Shown: piece after piece, positions 23,501-38,500 of the stretch
Position numbering within the stretch: position 1 is the stretch's first letter
Layout of the letters: every line of letters begins with the position of its first letter
NCBI RefSeq assembly: GCF_030035675.1
Contig: NC_084493.1
Coordinates: 26,170,203-26,234,202 of the forward strand
Source: Rhineura floridana
Lineage: Eukaryota > Chordata > Lepidosauria > Squamata > Rhineuridae
Direction: 5' to 3'
Length of the DNA stretch: 64,000 bases
Translations under genes and position numbers: made by a program
The notes under the pieces: generated by a model
Databases searched by the model: none
Told to the model about the DNA's origin: nothing
What the model saw: only the letters and a program-made list of their open reading frames with translations

Positions 23501-26500
23501 TCATCATCATCATCCCACCATGGCATTTATGTCCCCGCTTGCTTCATTGGGGGTGGGGGATAATTTGGCTTTGCTCACCTCTTCCACACGACCAGCCAGC
23601 CCATAGGAATCTGCAGGCGGGAAGTGGACTAAAACCTGGGACCCATCAATGCCTTCCCAGATGAAGGTATTGTGCTACAAGAGAAGAAGATCATTTACAG
23701 CACAAGTGGGCCATGAGCTTCATTCAGGTGGTCTGTGGCATGTCCACATGAAACATTCATATTGGGTTTTAATTGTACTTAGATTGCTTCTTTAATTTCT
23801 TATATCGTATCGCAATTTGATTTCTATGGAAATGCAAAATGTAACACAAGAAAAGACCATACCAAGAAGAAAACTACAATTAAAAACCATACAACACCTA
23901 TCACACAGCCACAACAGGCAGAAAAAAAATCATGAAGTGGTCCGCCAAGACCATCTGCAACTGTCAAGCGGTCCATGAGAAAAAAAGTTTAGGAACCACT
24001 GATTTACGGGTAACACACATCCCACCAGGACACAGGCCGATCCGGTGCATGGGTGTATGATCCTTTCTAACGCAAAGCACAGGCAAGATTCATACAGTGT
24101 ACACTGTACACAAAACATATTCAGAGAGTCTTCCCAAGAATTTATTTCCACCCTCAGAACTCATTGTTACCCAACGTGCTGTAGTTTGTTGTGGCAGCCA
24201 TTACGGATGCTTCAGAGCAACCTTCTCCAGCCTAATACCCTCCAGATGTTTTGGACTACAGTTCTCATCACCCCTATTGACCACACTTGCAAAGGGCGAT
24301 GGGATTGTTAGTCCAACCACATCTGAAGGGCACCTAGTAGGGGAAGGCTGCTTCAGGGGGAGGGAAATGTAGGTATCATGAGGAACTGGTGCACATTTGT
24401 TGGCCCAATTTGCAGTTATGAGAATGAGCAGCAGCGAGCCTCAAGCCTACGCATTCTCCTCTCCCTTTCCCTCCTCCAGCATGGCTGCAAGAAGAAGACT
24501 GAAAGCTTCCATCTCTGTTTTAGACTATGTATGTCCAAACCCTAAACTTTGGTTAATCTTAACTACTGGGGGGGGGGGGGAGCCGGCTTCACAAACTATG
24601 GTTTGAATAATCCTATGAAGCTATTTGGCATATTTCAGCTGTGCAAGAACAGCTGGGCACCCCTTTCAAGCAATGTAAGATAAAGCTGCTTAACACTCGA
24701 TTTATACAATTATAAAGATTTTTTTCTAATTTAAGAAACAACTCACCGGAAAAGTGTTCACAAGGTTCCAGCTAAGCTTTTGTGTTAGAAACCGCTGGAT
24801 TCCACAGCCATGCATCACTTGGGGCAGCTGTGCCGAGTAGCCAAATGTGTCTGGCAACCAGAACTGATTGTGCAGGAAATAATATGAAAGAAACAGCAAA
24901 TAATGTAACAATTGCCTTGCTGGATCAGACTAAAGGTCTAACTAGTCCAGCAGCCTGGTTCCCAACAGTGATTGAGCAGGAGGCCCTGGAGAAGCTCATC
25001 AGGAGAACACAAAAACAATAAACCTGTCCTGTTACATGTCCCAAATGCCTGGTTATTCAAAAGCACCATCTTTACCAGGGACGGGGAATCTAAATCCAAA
25101 CTGGAGGGCCCCAAACTCCCATGAGACCCAGCCAGCATGGCCAATGGACAGAGATGATGGGAGTTGCAACTCAACAACACCTAGAGGGACAAGGGTTCCC
25201 CATCCTCGTTATGTATGAAGAGTAATCCTAATGTAGCCAAAAGGACACCATCCATGTGCAAGAGAGAGCCTCAAAGGTTTGCATAAGTGCAAAACAAATT
25301 AGGAGAAAAACCTAAAGGGGGGGGGGAACAGCCCTATAAGATCCCAGCTTGTCATTGTTGGGTGGGGAATGGAATGCCAGATCCTGAAGAAGATATGAAT
25401 GGAGGGATGGACGGATGGCATCAGGCAGGAATGGGGAACTTTGTTCAGGCTGAAAGCAACATTTCCTTCTAGGCCATCTCCCAGGAGCCAGCCACATGCT
25501 ATTGGTGGGTGTGGCCAGAAGCAAAAGTGGGTGGAGCAATACATGTTAATTTACTCATGTAGCCCTCTGTATCCTCCATCCAGGCAAGGAAGAAGCATTA
25601 TAATGTTCAAGGAGCCATTCTAACCAGGCAAGATCACTCAACGAGGACTGGTGAGGAATGTGGCCTGTGGAGTAGGGTTTGGCCTGGGGAGAGTCCCAAC
25701 GGCCAGGCAGAGGAGGTTGGAAGGCCACCCTGGGCCTGGGCCCAAGGTTCCCCATGCATACTACAGGGGAACGGCCACTGTTCAGGGCCAGAGCATCTTC
25801 TTTGCATGCAGAAGGTCCCAGATTCAATCCTTGGCATCTCCAGGTAGGACTGGGAACGTCCGCTGCCTGAAACCCTGGAAAGCCACTGCCAGTAGTGGAG
25901 ATAATACAGGCATACCCCGCTTAACGTCGCTTCACTTAACGTTGCCTCGCTATAATGTACATGCTCCATATGCCACTACACCCCGCTTAACATACGTGCG
26001 CTTCGCAATTACGGACACTTAATGGCATAACGCCACTGCCATCTAGTGGCGATTGCCGTGCAGTACATGCATAGATAATTGCTTCACTTTAAGTACATTT
26101 TCACTTTACATACACGCTCCGGTCCCATTGCGTATGTTAAAGCGGGGTGTGCCTGTACTGGGCTAGATGGACCAATGGGCTTCCTATGTTCACTCTGCAC
26201 AGGAGCATGCCACACTGCAACAGTTTGTAACAGGTCCGCTTTATTTATTTATTTGTTACATTTAGATCCCACCTTTCCTCCAAGGGGCTCAAGGTGGCAG
26301 ACAGACAATTGGTTCTCCTCCTCCTCCCCTCCCGACTTTATCCTCACAACAACCCTGTGAGGTAGGTCAGGCCAAAAGACAGTGCCTGGCCCCAGGTCAC
26401 TCAGTGAGCTTCATGGCCGAGCAGGGATTTGAACCCTGGTCTCCCAAGTCCCAGTCCAGCACTCTGACCACTACACCACACTGGCTCTCAATCATACAGC

Positions 26501-29500
26501 TCTCTTATAAACACTACAGTAGTTCTCTTTTGGGAACTTTTGGGCCAGGTCTACTTAAAATGGTGTGCTGTGTGGAGCAGTTTCATGTATACCATCCAGA
26601 CAGACACATCCTCCTGCAACTTTGTTCCCTTGACATTCCTGGCAGGTGACAACAGAGTGAAAAACAAGGTACATGGCAGGTAGCGAAACTGTAGGAAGGC
26701 TCAGTACACAGCAAACAAGCTTGCTGCACAGAGCAACTGCCAACGGGAGGCCCCTTTCAAGTGGCTTTCCCTTGATAGCCATATTGCAAAGTTGGCTGTC
26801 AAGACAAAGGCTAGTGAAGGGCAAGGGCAAATATAGAATGCAGACAGAACAGAAACCAAGGAGTTGACCAAGGTATAGACCCAGACGTGAAGGACTCTTG
26901 GAAGGGAAGCTGAATCAGTCTTATAAATAACATCCACTGTGGAAAGGAGGACCGAAGCAGGGGTGGATAACCTTGTCCGCCAAAGGGCTGCATCCCCTTG
27001 TGGGGAACCTTCGAGGAGGCATATGCTAGTGGTGGGCGGGCAAATGCAAATGTTGATGGAGCAGCAAATGGAATGCTCACCTCTGTATCATGCAAAAGTC
27101 AGAGGTACACACACACCTCTATCCAGGCAAACATCCGCTGCAACAGTTCAAAGACACTTTCCAGCCAGAAAAAAGCACTTGAGGAGGGCACAGAACAAAG
27201 CTGGTGAGGAAGGACATAGCCTGGGGAGTGTCCTGAAGGCCTGACGGAGAGGGCTGGAGGGCAGCATTTGGCTCCCCGGGCCTGAGGCTCCCCACCCCTG
27301 GGCAAAAGGTAGTGTATGGGGCCGGGAGGAAATGCAAAGCATAAACAGACACATACCTCTGCACAGAGCTTCCCAAATTCCTGCTGGAAGAATCGCTGTC
27401 CCTGCAGGAATTGGCGAACCATGGATTCACCGCCTGGAAGGTTGCCATCCTGGGGGACGAATCACAAACCTGTAAACCTGTGGCCCTTCCTTCTCCCCAG
27501 CAGCCATCTTCACTGAAACAATTACCCCTCCCAGAAAAATTACCACTGCAGCTAAGAATTAGCTGGATCTTTTATTCTTGCCTAGGGTACAAGGGAAGAT
27601 CAAGCAGTACTGATAATAGATTACAGTGAAATCTCTTTCAGGAGTAGTTCATGTGGTGCCCTCCAGATGTTGCTGGACCACAACTTCCATCATTCCTGAC
27701 AATTGGCCATGCTGGCTGAGGCCGATGGGAGTTGCACAGCCCAACATGTCAGCCATCCTGCTTTAAAGTTAATTTGCAAAGCAGTACAAATGAACACTTG
27801 CCTTTTAAGTAAACGGAAGGCTACATTTTGCCCCCTTTGGCCTCAGCAGTCTGTGTTGCACTGGGACTGAGAAGTGAGAGCTGCTGCATCCTTACCATTT
27901 CCACCCAGGTGCCCCCAACAGGTATGAAACGGCCTTCTTTCGCAAAGTTCTGAATCATAGTGTACAATCCAGGATACCAAATCTTCACCCATTCAAACTG
28001 CTGAGCCTGTATTTAAAAAGGCCACCATGTATATAATTTTAAAAACGGTCAAGTTTTATCCATATTGTGGATAAATACCATCACCCAGATTTGGATACAG
28101 TGTGACTCTAAATCAGGGATGGGGGATTTGTGGCCCTCCAGATTTGGTTGGACTCCAACTCCCATCAGCCTCAACCACCATGACCAAAGGTCAGAGATGA
28201 TGGGAGTTGTAGTCCAGCAATATCTGGAGGACCACAGGTTTTCCATCCCTGCTCTAAAAGTTTGAACTAACAATCAATGTACACCTCATTTATAAATTAC
28301 AGATCAGTTCTCAACATTCTCCTGAATCTGTGTGCTTGCAACCTTTTCAATCATTCCAGGTAGGAAATACTGAAGCCTTTCACCATACATTATTTGTGTT
28401 GTCAACTCACAATTAGAATCACTGCAACCTTTAATCACTTAAAATAAGTAATCAGCAGCCTGCAGGCCAGGTATGGCCGGTGGAGCCTTTAGATCCCGCC
28501 CACAGCCTCCCTCCTCAGCCCCACCCCACAGGAGGAAGTTAGGCTTGGGGGTGTGTGGATTCCATTCATGCAAATAGGAATATTTTCCTAATTCAAATTG
28601 CTGCACAGAGGGAGAAAAAGGAGGAGGTATAGGGAGCAAGAGAAGGGAACGTTTAAATGACTGTGAATTGGGAAGAAGTATGTAGATTGATGGATGAGTG
28701 AACAGGCGGGAAATGTATGGGTGGTTATGTGTGGATGGGGTCTTGGCCTTGTACACCACTGGTATGTGGCCACCCAGAAGCTTGTCCATGCAGCGGTGCA
28801 GCCCTTGACCTACACTAGAAAAAGGCTCCCCACCCATGGATTAAAATGTTTTCAAAATCAATCTGAGTATCTGCTATCTGACAGTTTTAATTAGACATTT
28901 CAGGGACTGAGCCTGGGATCTTCTGTATGCAAAGTGTGTGCTCTACCACTGAGCTATGATCAGTCCCACCACCACCACCACCACCACCAGTATCATCATC
29001 ATCATTATTATCAAATTTATTACCCGCCCTTCACCCTGAGTTCTCTGGGTGTGGTTACAACAATTTAAAATGTATCCTTTAAAACAATTGACAATCATAA
29101 ACATCACAAAAATAGGGTGGGTCAAAACTCAAAAGACTTTTTGGCTTAACTCTTGAGCCAGAAAAAGAAACCCAAGCTAAATATATGGAAAGTCAACTGA
29201 GACATAGATGCACATATACGCATTAATACCTGTGAGCAGACAAAAGTGAACTCTGGGTTCTTCTCCATCAGGCGTATGACAGTCACCCAGCTGCGTGCAC
29301 ATTTACGGATCGTCTCGTCATAAGGCCACAGCCAGGCTAAGAGGACAATTGCAGGTAGAAGTTCACTGTCACATTTACGCTTTTTATTTAGGAGGCATTC
29401 AAGAGGCAGCTGGACAGCCATCTGTCGGGAATGCTTTGATTTGGATTCCTGCATTGAGCAGGGGGTTGGACTCGATGGCCTTATAGGCCCCTTCCAACTC

Positions 29501-32500
29501 TACTATTCTATGATTCTATGATGCCTCAATAGCCTATTGCCATCACAATTCTAGCTTACTTGTCCCCATATCAAAAGAGACAGAAAATAAGCTTCTTGTA
29601 TAACATCCAAATAGTTACACAAGAAATCAAACTCTCATTAGTCACATGCACGAATGGACAGATATATAACTAAGGTGCTAAATTCAGCAGCCAGAAAACC
29701 CAGAATCTGTGATCAGTGAAATGTATTCATATAGACAGAAATGTACAGCAATTACCCTATCAGAGAAATGCAGCTTTGAAGGAAGAAACACGGACTGTGT
29801 ACAACAGATGGGAGTGTACATTTATTGTGGAGGGGAAAGAAAACAAAAAAGATCATGCAGAAAAGCCCTAATATATGGATAGTAACAAAAGTAAATGTCA
29901 GGGTACATGAAATTGGAGTTACGCAAAAACTGCAGTTAGACCCTCTCTTCTAAGCCAGAACATATTCAAGATTCTAGTTATGTAGACTAGAATCTTGACA
30001 TTAAAAAAATCAAGTTGTGATTGTCTACACTGTGTTGATGCTACTGGAATCCATGCTAATACAGGAAGAAAGCTAACTGTAGCTCTGTGAATGTTTACTC
30101 AACAGTTAAGTGTTCAATGATACTAGGGTAAGTACACATAGCAGTGAAATAGTTCACAGATTTTCATCACTACTCATCTGCAGAAAGAACCACTCAGCTC
30201 CTTGGCAACACTCTCTTTGCAGCTGTTCATAACTTCCATCATTCCACAGTTGTCAACTCTTCCCTCCCACCTAATCGCCTCCCACCTTACTGTCTGCCAC
30301 CCAGTCCTTGACAGTAATTCCCAATTCTTTAAAAACAAACACCTGACTCTTGGAAACAGAACTACGCAAAAGCAAGCATAAATAGATTTGTTTGGTGTGT
30401 AAAGCACTATATCTGGCAGGTCTCTCTCTCTCACATGTGTAAAGTTGGAATGTGCTTCCCTGCGATGTATAAGCATGCTTTCCACAATGAGAACCTGCCC
30501 CCACCACCCAGGCTGAAAGTTATTCCTTTACCCGCAATGCTCCATCATATGGCACCAAATGCACCCAGATATCCTTCCTTTAGCACAGTGCCAAGATACA
30601 CAGCCCAAGCACTCTTCTTACCAGAATCAATGTGACAGTGGCCCATCGCATGGATGATGTGCTGGCTTTCACCATTCTTTTGTCTGAAGATAGAGCAGGC
30701 AAGTTCATGCACTGCAGGAAAAGTCAATGGGTTGGCGACATCACACAGGTTAACCATCCGATTGGCTACGTAAAGTGCCTGGAAGCTCCGCTGGTTTTCC
30801 TCCCCAAGGAGCTATGTGAAAGGAAAACGTAATATGCTAGCAAAACACATAGCCCAAATAAGTCTCAATCAAGGAACTGCAGTTAGTGCACAAAGCTGCA
30901 GCACAGTTGCTGAATGGAGTGAGACCCTATCAGCACATAACACTTCTGCTTGGAGACCTGCACTGGTTGCCAATTTGCTACTGGGCCAAGTTCAAGGTGT
31001 TACTATTAGTAAATAAAGCCCTTAACAGCTTAGGACCAGTTTACTTGCGGGACTGCCTTACCCCATATGTGCCCACTCAAACACTTTATTCTGCGGAACT
31101 GGCATTGTTACAGGTACCATATAATGCACACCTACCTCTGAAACTCCCTGCCTATTAACATTAGGAAGGCACCTTTGCTGTACTCTTTTCAGTGACAGTT
31201 TAAAACATTTTTGTTTAGGCAAGCCTATCTAGACATACGTAGTTGACATATGTTGTAATATCGTTTTCGCTTAACTGTTCATTTTAATTACCTTTTGAAT
31301 CTTTTAAATATCTGTTTTTTACTGTCTTTTATTGATAATTTTAAAGTTTTAAAAATTTTGGAAACTGCTTTACCAGGTTTTATTACAATCAAGTGGTAGA
31401 TACATTTTGTTAAATAATATAAATAAATATTTGGAAGCCATCCAAAATACAAAATAAATATTAACAGCACTGTTTATTAAAGGAGGCAGCATTTACCATG
31501 TTCTCATCCTTTCCATAGATCATCTAAGGACCCTGAACCAGAATAAACTGTTTTCTAAGTCCACAACCCAGTGCATTAAGAAGCAAACAATTGAACTTGC
31601 ATGCCAGCAAACATATGCACAGACTGTAACTGAACAAACAGTGAAGTCAAGCCTCTGTGCAGCTGTGAATCTTGTATTCGCAAAACATTGGGAAGGACCA
31701 CTGCTCAATGGTAGAGCAACTGCAGAAGGTCCTAGATTCAATCCTGGCATGTCCAGGTAGGGCTGGGAAGGCTCCCTGCTTGAAACTCTGGACAGCCTCT
31801 GCCAATCAGTGGAGACAATACTGAGCTAGATGGACGCAGTGTAAGGCAACTTCCTAAGTTGCCCAATTCTAGTCTAAGCACAGTTGCTTTGGGGCATATG
31901 CAAACATCTAATTGATTACAGAATAGGAAAAAAACTTCCACTAGTGCAACGTTAATATTACACAACAAAAACATGAAATATACACTTTACCTTGGTCATG
32001 TCCAGAAGGATCTCAAAGTCTACCAGAAGCTCATGGACATCTCTGTTGAAGACTGCCAGCTCTGTCTTGTGCAAGGAGAACTTCTTGTCCGAATCAGGTG
32101 GTGCAATCATGCTGCCTTTCCCAGCTCCAAACAGACCACTGCAGGCAATCTCCACATATAGGGTCAAGCTAGAGAAGGGAAAAGGTGTCAGCAATCTCTC
32201 TTGCATAATCCAGGGGTAGCCAACATGGTGCCCTCCAGATGTTAGTGGACTCCAACTCCCATCAGGCTCAGCTAGTACAGCCAATAATCAGAGGTGATAG
32301 GGATCGTAGTCCAACAACATTTGGCAGGCACCACATTGGCTAACCCCTGGATTAATAGGAGGACCCAAACAGGGCCTTACCACTAGTTGGCCCAATATCC
32401 CTGCCCATCTAGACATCTCCTTGTCCCTAGCAAATGAAGACCTGGTTATTTCAGCAGGCGCCTCAATCTGCCCTGGGCTAAGATGGAAGTTTCATATCAG

Positions 32501-35500
32501 CTGTAATTGTGAACAGTTTGCTCTGTGCATTTTTTAAAATGATGTTTTTAGCACCAAGCTCTGAGTATTAAGTGTTGAGTAATGTTTGTTTAAAAAATTA
32601 GAATGAACATTCACCGAAAGGAAAGAGAAAACATTGTTTTAAGAGTTATTCCAATCAAATTAAAATTGCATCGTAATATATCGATCTGTTCCTACTTTTT
32701 TAAAAAATAGGAGATGCATTACAGTTTCAAAAAAAGATTAAACAATTGATTTAAAGTCAAACTCTTAATTAATTAGCCAAGGGCCATCTATTGTACAAAA
32801 TATAAATCAGAGCATGATGGAAACAAAACAGCACATCTAACTTTCCACGTTACAGCAGTACTAACAAAGAACATTACCAAAAAAAGTGAAATGTTACATA
32901 TATTTATAATTTAACTTGTTACTCAAACCTAAAGTTAGCAGCCAATTGTTTATCTGGCTTTTTTCCTTCTTTCCTCCCCACTTTTCAATGTTCTGCAACC
33001 TGCTGGCAGTCAACCATATGGGATTCGGCCCATTCCTTTGTAATGGACAGAATTGCAACTAGGAAGCTGGCTAGATCAAATATGATCCTGTGGGTCTGGC
33101 TTGTCAGAAGACCAGTATGCCCTCTTCTCTCCAATCCATTTGGTCCCCCAGCTACTTTGCCATGAATTTCTGTCTTGGACAACTATACAGACTGCACTGC
33201 AGCACTGTGTGGTGTTCCAGGGTTTCCACTGTAGGCTGTCCACGCTGACACCAGTGCTCCTCCAAGGGCTCTCCCCTTGATTTAAGAAAACGTCACCCAG
33301 AGCGCAATCCTACACTCCCTTAAATAGGAAGAAGCCTAACTGAATTCAGTGAGCCTTACTTCTGAGTACACATATAGGACTGCACTGCCAGAGCAGTAAT
33401 ATCCTCATAGGAATCCTTTAGTTTAAGCAGCTATACCAGGGATGGAGTACCTCTGGCTATCCAGATGTTGTTGGACTACAGCACCCATACTCCCTGGCTG
33501 TCTGTCCTGCTCAGGGCGAGAGCCACGAGTCAGAGACAAAGGTGAATGCAATTCTTGTTTTATTAAAATAATAGATACATCAAAGGCAATTCGCTTCATA
33601 GAAGTTCCTATGTTAACTCACTACAATTCCCTAAACTCTACACATGCTCTGCAGCGTATAGAGTAAGTTGACTCAGCACCCAAACCTGAGAGCTGCAGTC
33701 TTAAGTAGGAAAAGTCTGGGATTGTAATATCTGACTCCTTCGCAAGCCCTGCCTCTGCCCTGTCCGTTTCTCGCGGCTCCTTAGCAACAGGCTCGAGGTC
33801 AGGGGGCGGAGACGCGTTTGAAGCATCCCGAGAGCAGCTTGGTAAAGGGGGAGTCAACACGCGCTCCGAAACATTGTCCAACTGCTCTTCTGGCATGTCT
33901 GGGGGCTGTGCGCTGTCCTCTTTGGAGGCAGCGTAGTCCGTGGGAACTGGCACGAAGTCAAACTTACTCCCTTCCCCAAGGTCTTGAGGAGACTCAACAA
34001 CTACTGGATCCTCCGCGCCTTCTGACTGCTGGGGAACGTGAAACTCATGCCTTCCCCCTCCTGGGGCCTCGTGAGACAGCTGGGGCTCACCACTGCCAGG
34101 GAGGGAGTGATTAGAGCTGAAGTCCAACCGCATCTGGAGAGTGGCAGGTTCCCCATCCCTGGTCTATCCAGTGTGCATAACATTTTTATTCTTAAGATAT
34201 TGCTCACATCCTTCCATAAATCTAATCAAATGAGCCATTTCACCAATTCAACTAAAACGTTTTTCATAAATACATTTTCATTGTCATGATTTAATTTGAG
34301 CCCAAGGTATGTCTTGTGTTAATTTCCAATTGTCCAATGACAGAGCTTTTGAGAGGGGTATGGGAGGCATGGAGAATTAAGTGTCCAGGACTTGTTTATA
34401 AAGGGGACCCCAGACAGTCGGGAACTGTCTTGCAAAGCAGTTCATCTCTCCCAGGGGTGCAATTTGTCAGGAAGCAACTGCTACAGGTTCTCCACTACTC
34501 CCTGAAAAAGGGGTTGTATTCAACTAACTCCTACTCAGAGCAGACCCATAGAAATTAATAAGCCCAAGTTAGTCATGTCTATTAACTTTAACGGGTCTAC
34601 TCTGAGTAGGACTAGCACTGAATATCACCCAAGGACAGCAGCTCAGCAAGTGGCAGAGATGGCTCCCAGCCATGAAGATAGATGTCCAAGAAGACCTGGC
34701 TTATTCGGTATCCAAAGCTTCTCTGAAGGTACCCACAGCAGAGGACAGGGCTCTTCTCCTTTTAGCATTTGTGGACTTGCTCCCCATTGCTACAATGGAT
34801 AGGCCCATAGTCATTCTCAGTCTGAAGTTTTCATTTATATGATTTTTCCCCATGAGGAAATTTCAGAAGCTTGCCTCCACTCTGCAATACTATGACATGA
34901 GAAGCTGCCCTCTCGAATTCCTTCCTTCTGCACAAATACATAAGATGCAAAAGATGCCTACTATCTGTTATACCTGATCACCGTAGCCGTGGGGCATATG
35001 CAGTTAGAGAGGCCTGGGGACCTGAAGAAACCAGTCCTTCCAAGCCAGCTGCTTGCTGTCCCCAAAGACCTGTCCTCTGCTGTAGTGGTTCCCAAACTCC
35101 CCCCCCCCCGTGGACCACCTGAAAAATGCTGAGGGTCTTGCCTGATTTTTTTCACCCATAATGATTTTTTCTGCCTGTTGTGGCAGTTGCAATGTGCTGT
35201 GCTAGACACGACATGATTCTTAATTGTATTCTGATTGCTTCACTTATTTCTTAGATTGCATTTTATTGAATTACAACGTGCATTCCACAGAATTCAAACT
35301 GCGTACAATAAAATACAACATAAAAGAGAAGCAATCAAAACATAATTAAAAATCAACAGGAATATTTAATGTGGACGTGCTGCAGACCACCTGAATGAAG
35401 CTCACAGACCACAGTTTGGGAATCCCCTCTCTACTGTGTATGGCAAGTCTTCCAAATTTCAGGCTGTGTTTTGGTTTTTTTAAAAATGCCAAAATAAAAT

Positions 35501-38500
35501 GGGCAAAAATTAGCTCAGCAGGTCTAGGCAATCTGTCCTTCCTAGAAAACAAAGACGACCAGCAGCCCACTGAATTGTTAAAAGGGCTTCCTTGCTCACC
35601 TGTGAGGGTCTGTCTCCTTTAGACTATCTGTCAGAATGTAGCTAGTTTTCTCACCTTCTTGAGTCAAACCCTGTCAGATGGCAAAAACAAACAAACATGT
35701 GAGAGAGAAGAGAGAAGAGGTTAAGCTTTTAGTTGTGACACAAAAGACTGCAACACTGCCTAAAACAGAACATGTGGAATAATGTGCCAACATAATCACT
35801 GGCTTATGACTAACTGCTAACAATCAAATGGTTCACACAAATGTACCCACCACCCTGCAGGAGCCAGTGAGAGTTTTTCTGCTGCTTGGCAAGATCTGCT
35901 GCTTCTCCCCACCCCCACCCCATACACTCCAAATCCAGTGTGGATGTCGCTCCACCACCACCATCAACAACTTTCGCTTTGTTTTTTTTAAAAAAAAAAA
36001 TTAGGTGCATCTTTTATCTCCACTTATGTTTTAGAGTATTTTTAGTGTTTAATAAATAATAATAATAATAATAATAATATGTTTATTCAGCACCTTATTT
36101 AAAAAGTCAATTGACTTTTTAAAGAAAGCTACTTTGAACAATGGGGTGGGGTGGAATGAGTGACTTTGTGATGGTCACAAGGGCCAGCCAATCAGCACTC
36201 TGCTGAGGTTGTTTCATGGCTGTCACTTACCTGAATGGGTTGGGCATCCTTCCAAACCATTCCTTCTCCTTCGCTTTCCCAAAGAAGATGCACTTCCTTT
36301 CCTGCCCATTCTCTGGGTATGCTGAGATCTACTTTAAACCAGCAGGTCTGCCACCTTAGGAAAGTGACATGCACACTTTCAGAATGATTTTTTTTTAAAT
36401 GCAAAATTATTTCAAATTTCCACAGGACAACAATCTCACTGGGGATAGCAAGAAATGTATTTGCGTTTGCCCAACACTTCATTCAGAAACAGTTTGCTAA
36501 ATAAAACAACAAATAAAATAACCCACATAGTTGCTTAATGTGCCTGCTTTTTTCTGCTGAGTCTATCAGCCTTTCCCATCATGGTGCCCCCCCCCCGATG
36601 TTTTGCGCTACAATGCCAATCAGCCCCATAGCTGGTGGGAGTTGTACTCCAAAATATCTGGAGGGCACCCTGCTGGGGAAAGTTGGTATAAAGTAAACTT
36701 TGCTTTCTGGTTTTTTTAAAAAAAATAACCATTTTAATTCTGGAGGGGCAGGTCAGTGGTTCTTGCATTTACCTGCAAGAAGAACCTAACAAACGACTAA
36801 AACCTGAGAATTCAGCATGGTCTCCCTGAAATTAATTGACACGCCAAATTTAGGTCAGTTAATTTCAGTGGGTCAACTCTGAATAGAACTTAATCTGATA
36901 CAACTCTTGCAACACAATCCTATACATGCCTACTCAGACGTAAGTCCCATTGAGTTTAATGGGGCTTACTTCCAGGTAAGTGAGTACAGGAGTCCAACCT
37001 CAGAGTCAATGGGAGTCACTTCAGAGTAGACAGGATTGCACTGTATCTCATGATATCTTACAAGTGTCAAGTCATCCATATATTCTAATAAAACAAGCAA
37101 AGGATTTAGGGGTAGGAAACGCCCAGTCATCAATTTGATTGCATGTGTTATCTTCTTCCAAAAGGTTTGTTTGCTTGGACAAGACCACCAAATATGGAAA
37201 AAATCAGCACTGCATTGAGCACACCTCCAACAGACATCTGTTTTCTGATTTATTTACAGATGCAGACATAGTTATTGTTTGCTAAACCAAAGCACACACC
37301 ACTGATTATGCATATTATTATTATTAGAGGGGGGAAATGGTAAATGAGTCCCATGTGACCTGATAGGAAGTTCAGTCCCATGCGAGATAACAGCAATCAG
37401 CTCAAGTATGCTATGCCACATTTTGTTGTTCAAGAAAGGAATACTTACATGCTTCCAAAAGAGTCCCCAACTTTTACAGGCCTGAATTCTTGTTGGACAG
37501 CTTTCTCATAGGGAATTCGTTGTGAGGTTTCAAAGCAAGAGAGAGAAGCCAATGGGCAGGAATCCCCAAACAACCTGAAGTTAAAAATACAGAACAATGT
37601 CATCAACTTTTTGAAAATGGTACTCAAAATGGCAGCTTCCTCGGGCCCAGGTAAAGGCAACTTTTTCGGTGCCTCACACTTTCCATTTTATATTATTATT
37701 ATTACCATCTACAGGTATCTCAAGGAAATGTGCAACAAAAGGCCAACACTAGTTCTAGCCAACAATTCTCAAAGCAGCTTTAGCCGTTTTCATGAATGGC
37801 TATTTTCAACTGAAGATGTTTCAGAGTCATTTGGTTAAAAGTACGAAACTAGTTCATATCTTAAACAGATTTCTATGGCCAGCTTAAGTGCTTACAATTG
37901 AAAATCTCAAGTGAGTCTATACAAACCAACCGAGCTACCTACCCTCCATAGGCATATTCACCTGTAGCAGATCCTAAGAGCATAGAAGCATAGAGAGCTA
38001 GTCAGGTGTAGCGGTTAGAGTACAGGACTAGGATTTGTGGGACCAGAGTTCTGATTCCCACTTGCCATGAAGCTCATTGGGTGACCCTGAGCCAATCACT
38101 GTCTCTCAGTATTGCCCACCTCACAAGTGGACCAAGCCAGCTTCTAAGAGCTTTTCCAGTCAGTGTGCTTGCTTTTTTATGCAGAGAATGTGCAGCAACT
38201 GCACATTTCTACAAACAATGAAAGCAGCAAAGAGTGGTGTAAAGCCATCTGGGTGGGCAACTTTTATCTGTCAAGTGGAATCTTCTCTCGGGGGGGGGGG
38301 TCAAAGCACATGGCAGTGGGCATAGCCAAAGCCATCAATGGGTGGAGTCAAAACCAAAAATGGATAGGGCTACCCTTCCCTACTTCCCATCCAGCTGCTG
38401 GTGAAAGGACTGATCACTGTTGCCAGAGATTTGAACTGATTGCTTGCAGAAGGCTTTCAAAATTAGGCCAAGGGATGCAGGTTCTCAGCTTCCAGTGTAA

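Larger units (their letters stand above)
25756..26200 (+). mobile_element. S1 SINE split by a Tigger-like MITE
   Basis: SINE parts: 25756-25906 (gcatcttctttgcatgcaga, ccaggtaggactgggaacgt) and 26158-26200 (ctgggctagatggaccaatg). They join at the TA target as gataaTActgggctagatgg, the normal SINE sequence. Confidence 0.85.

Noticed and set aside
25651-26022. 123-codon open frame
   Set aside because: It crosses MITE-F, a SINE and the Tigger-like MITE, so it cannot be one gene.
28966-28990. (cca)n run as a CRISPR-like or regulatory array
   Set aside because: Simple trinucleotide repeat without spacers.
33621-34133. 170-codon open frame, minus strand
   Set aside because: It lies within the LTR-like insertion and runs into a MITE arm; no family recognised and no splice context.
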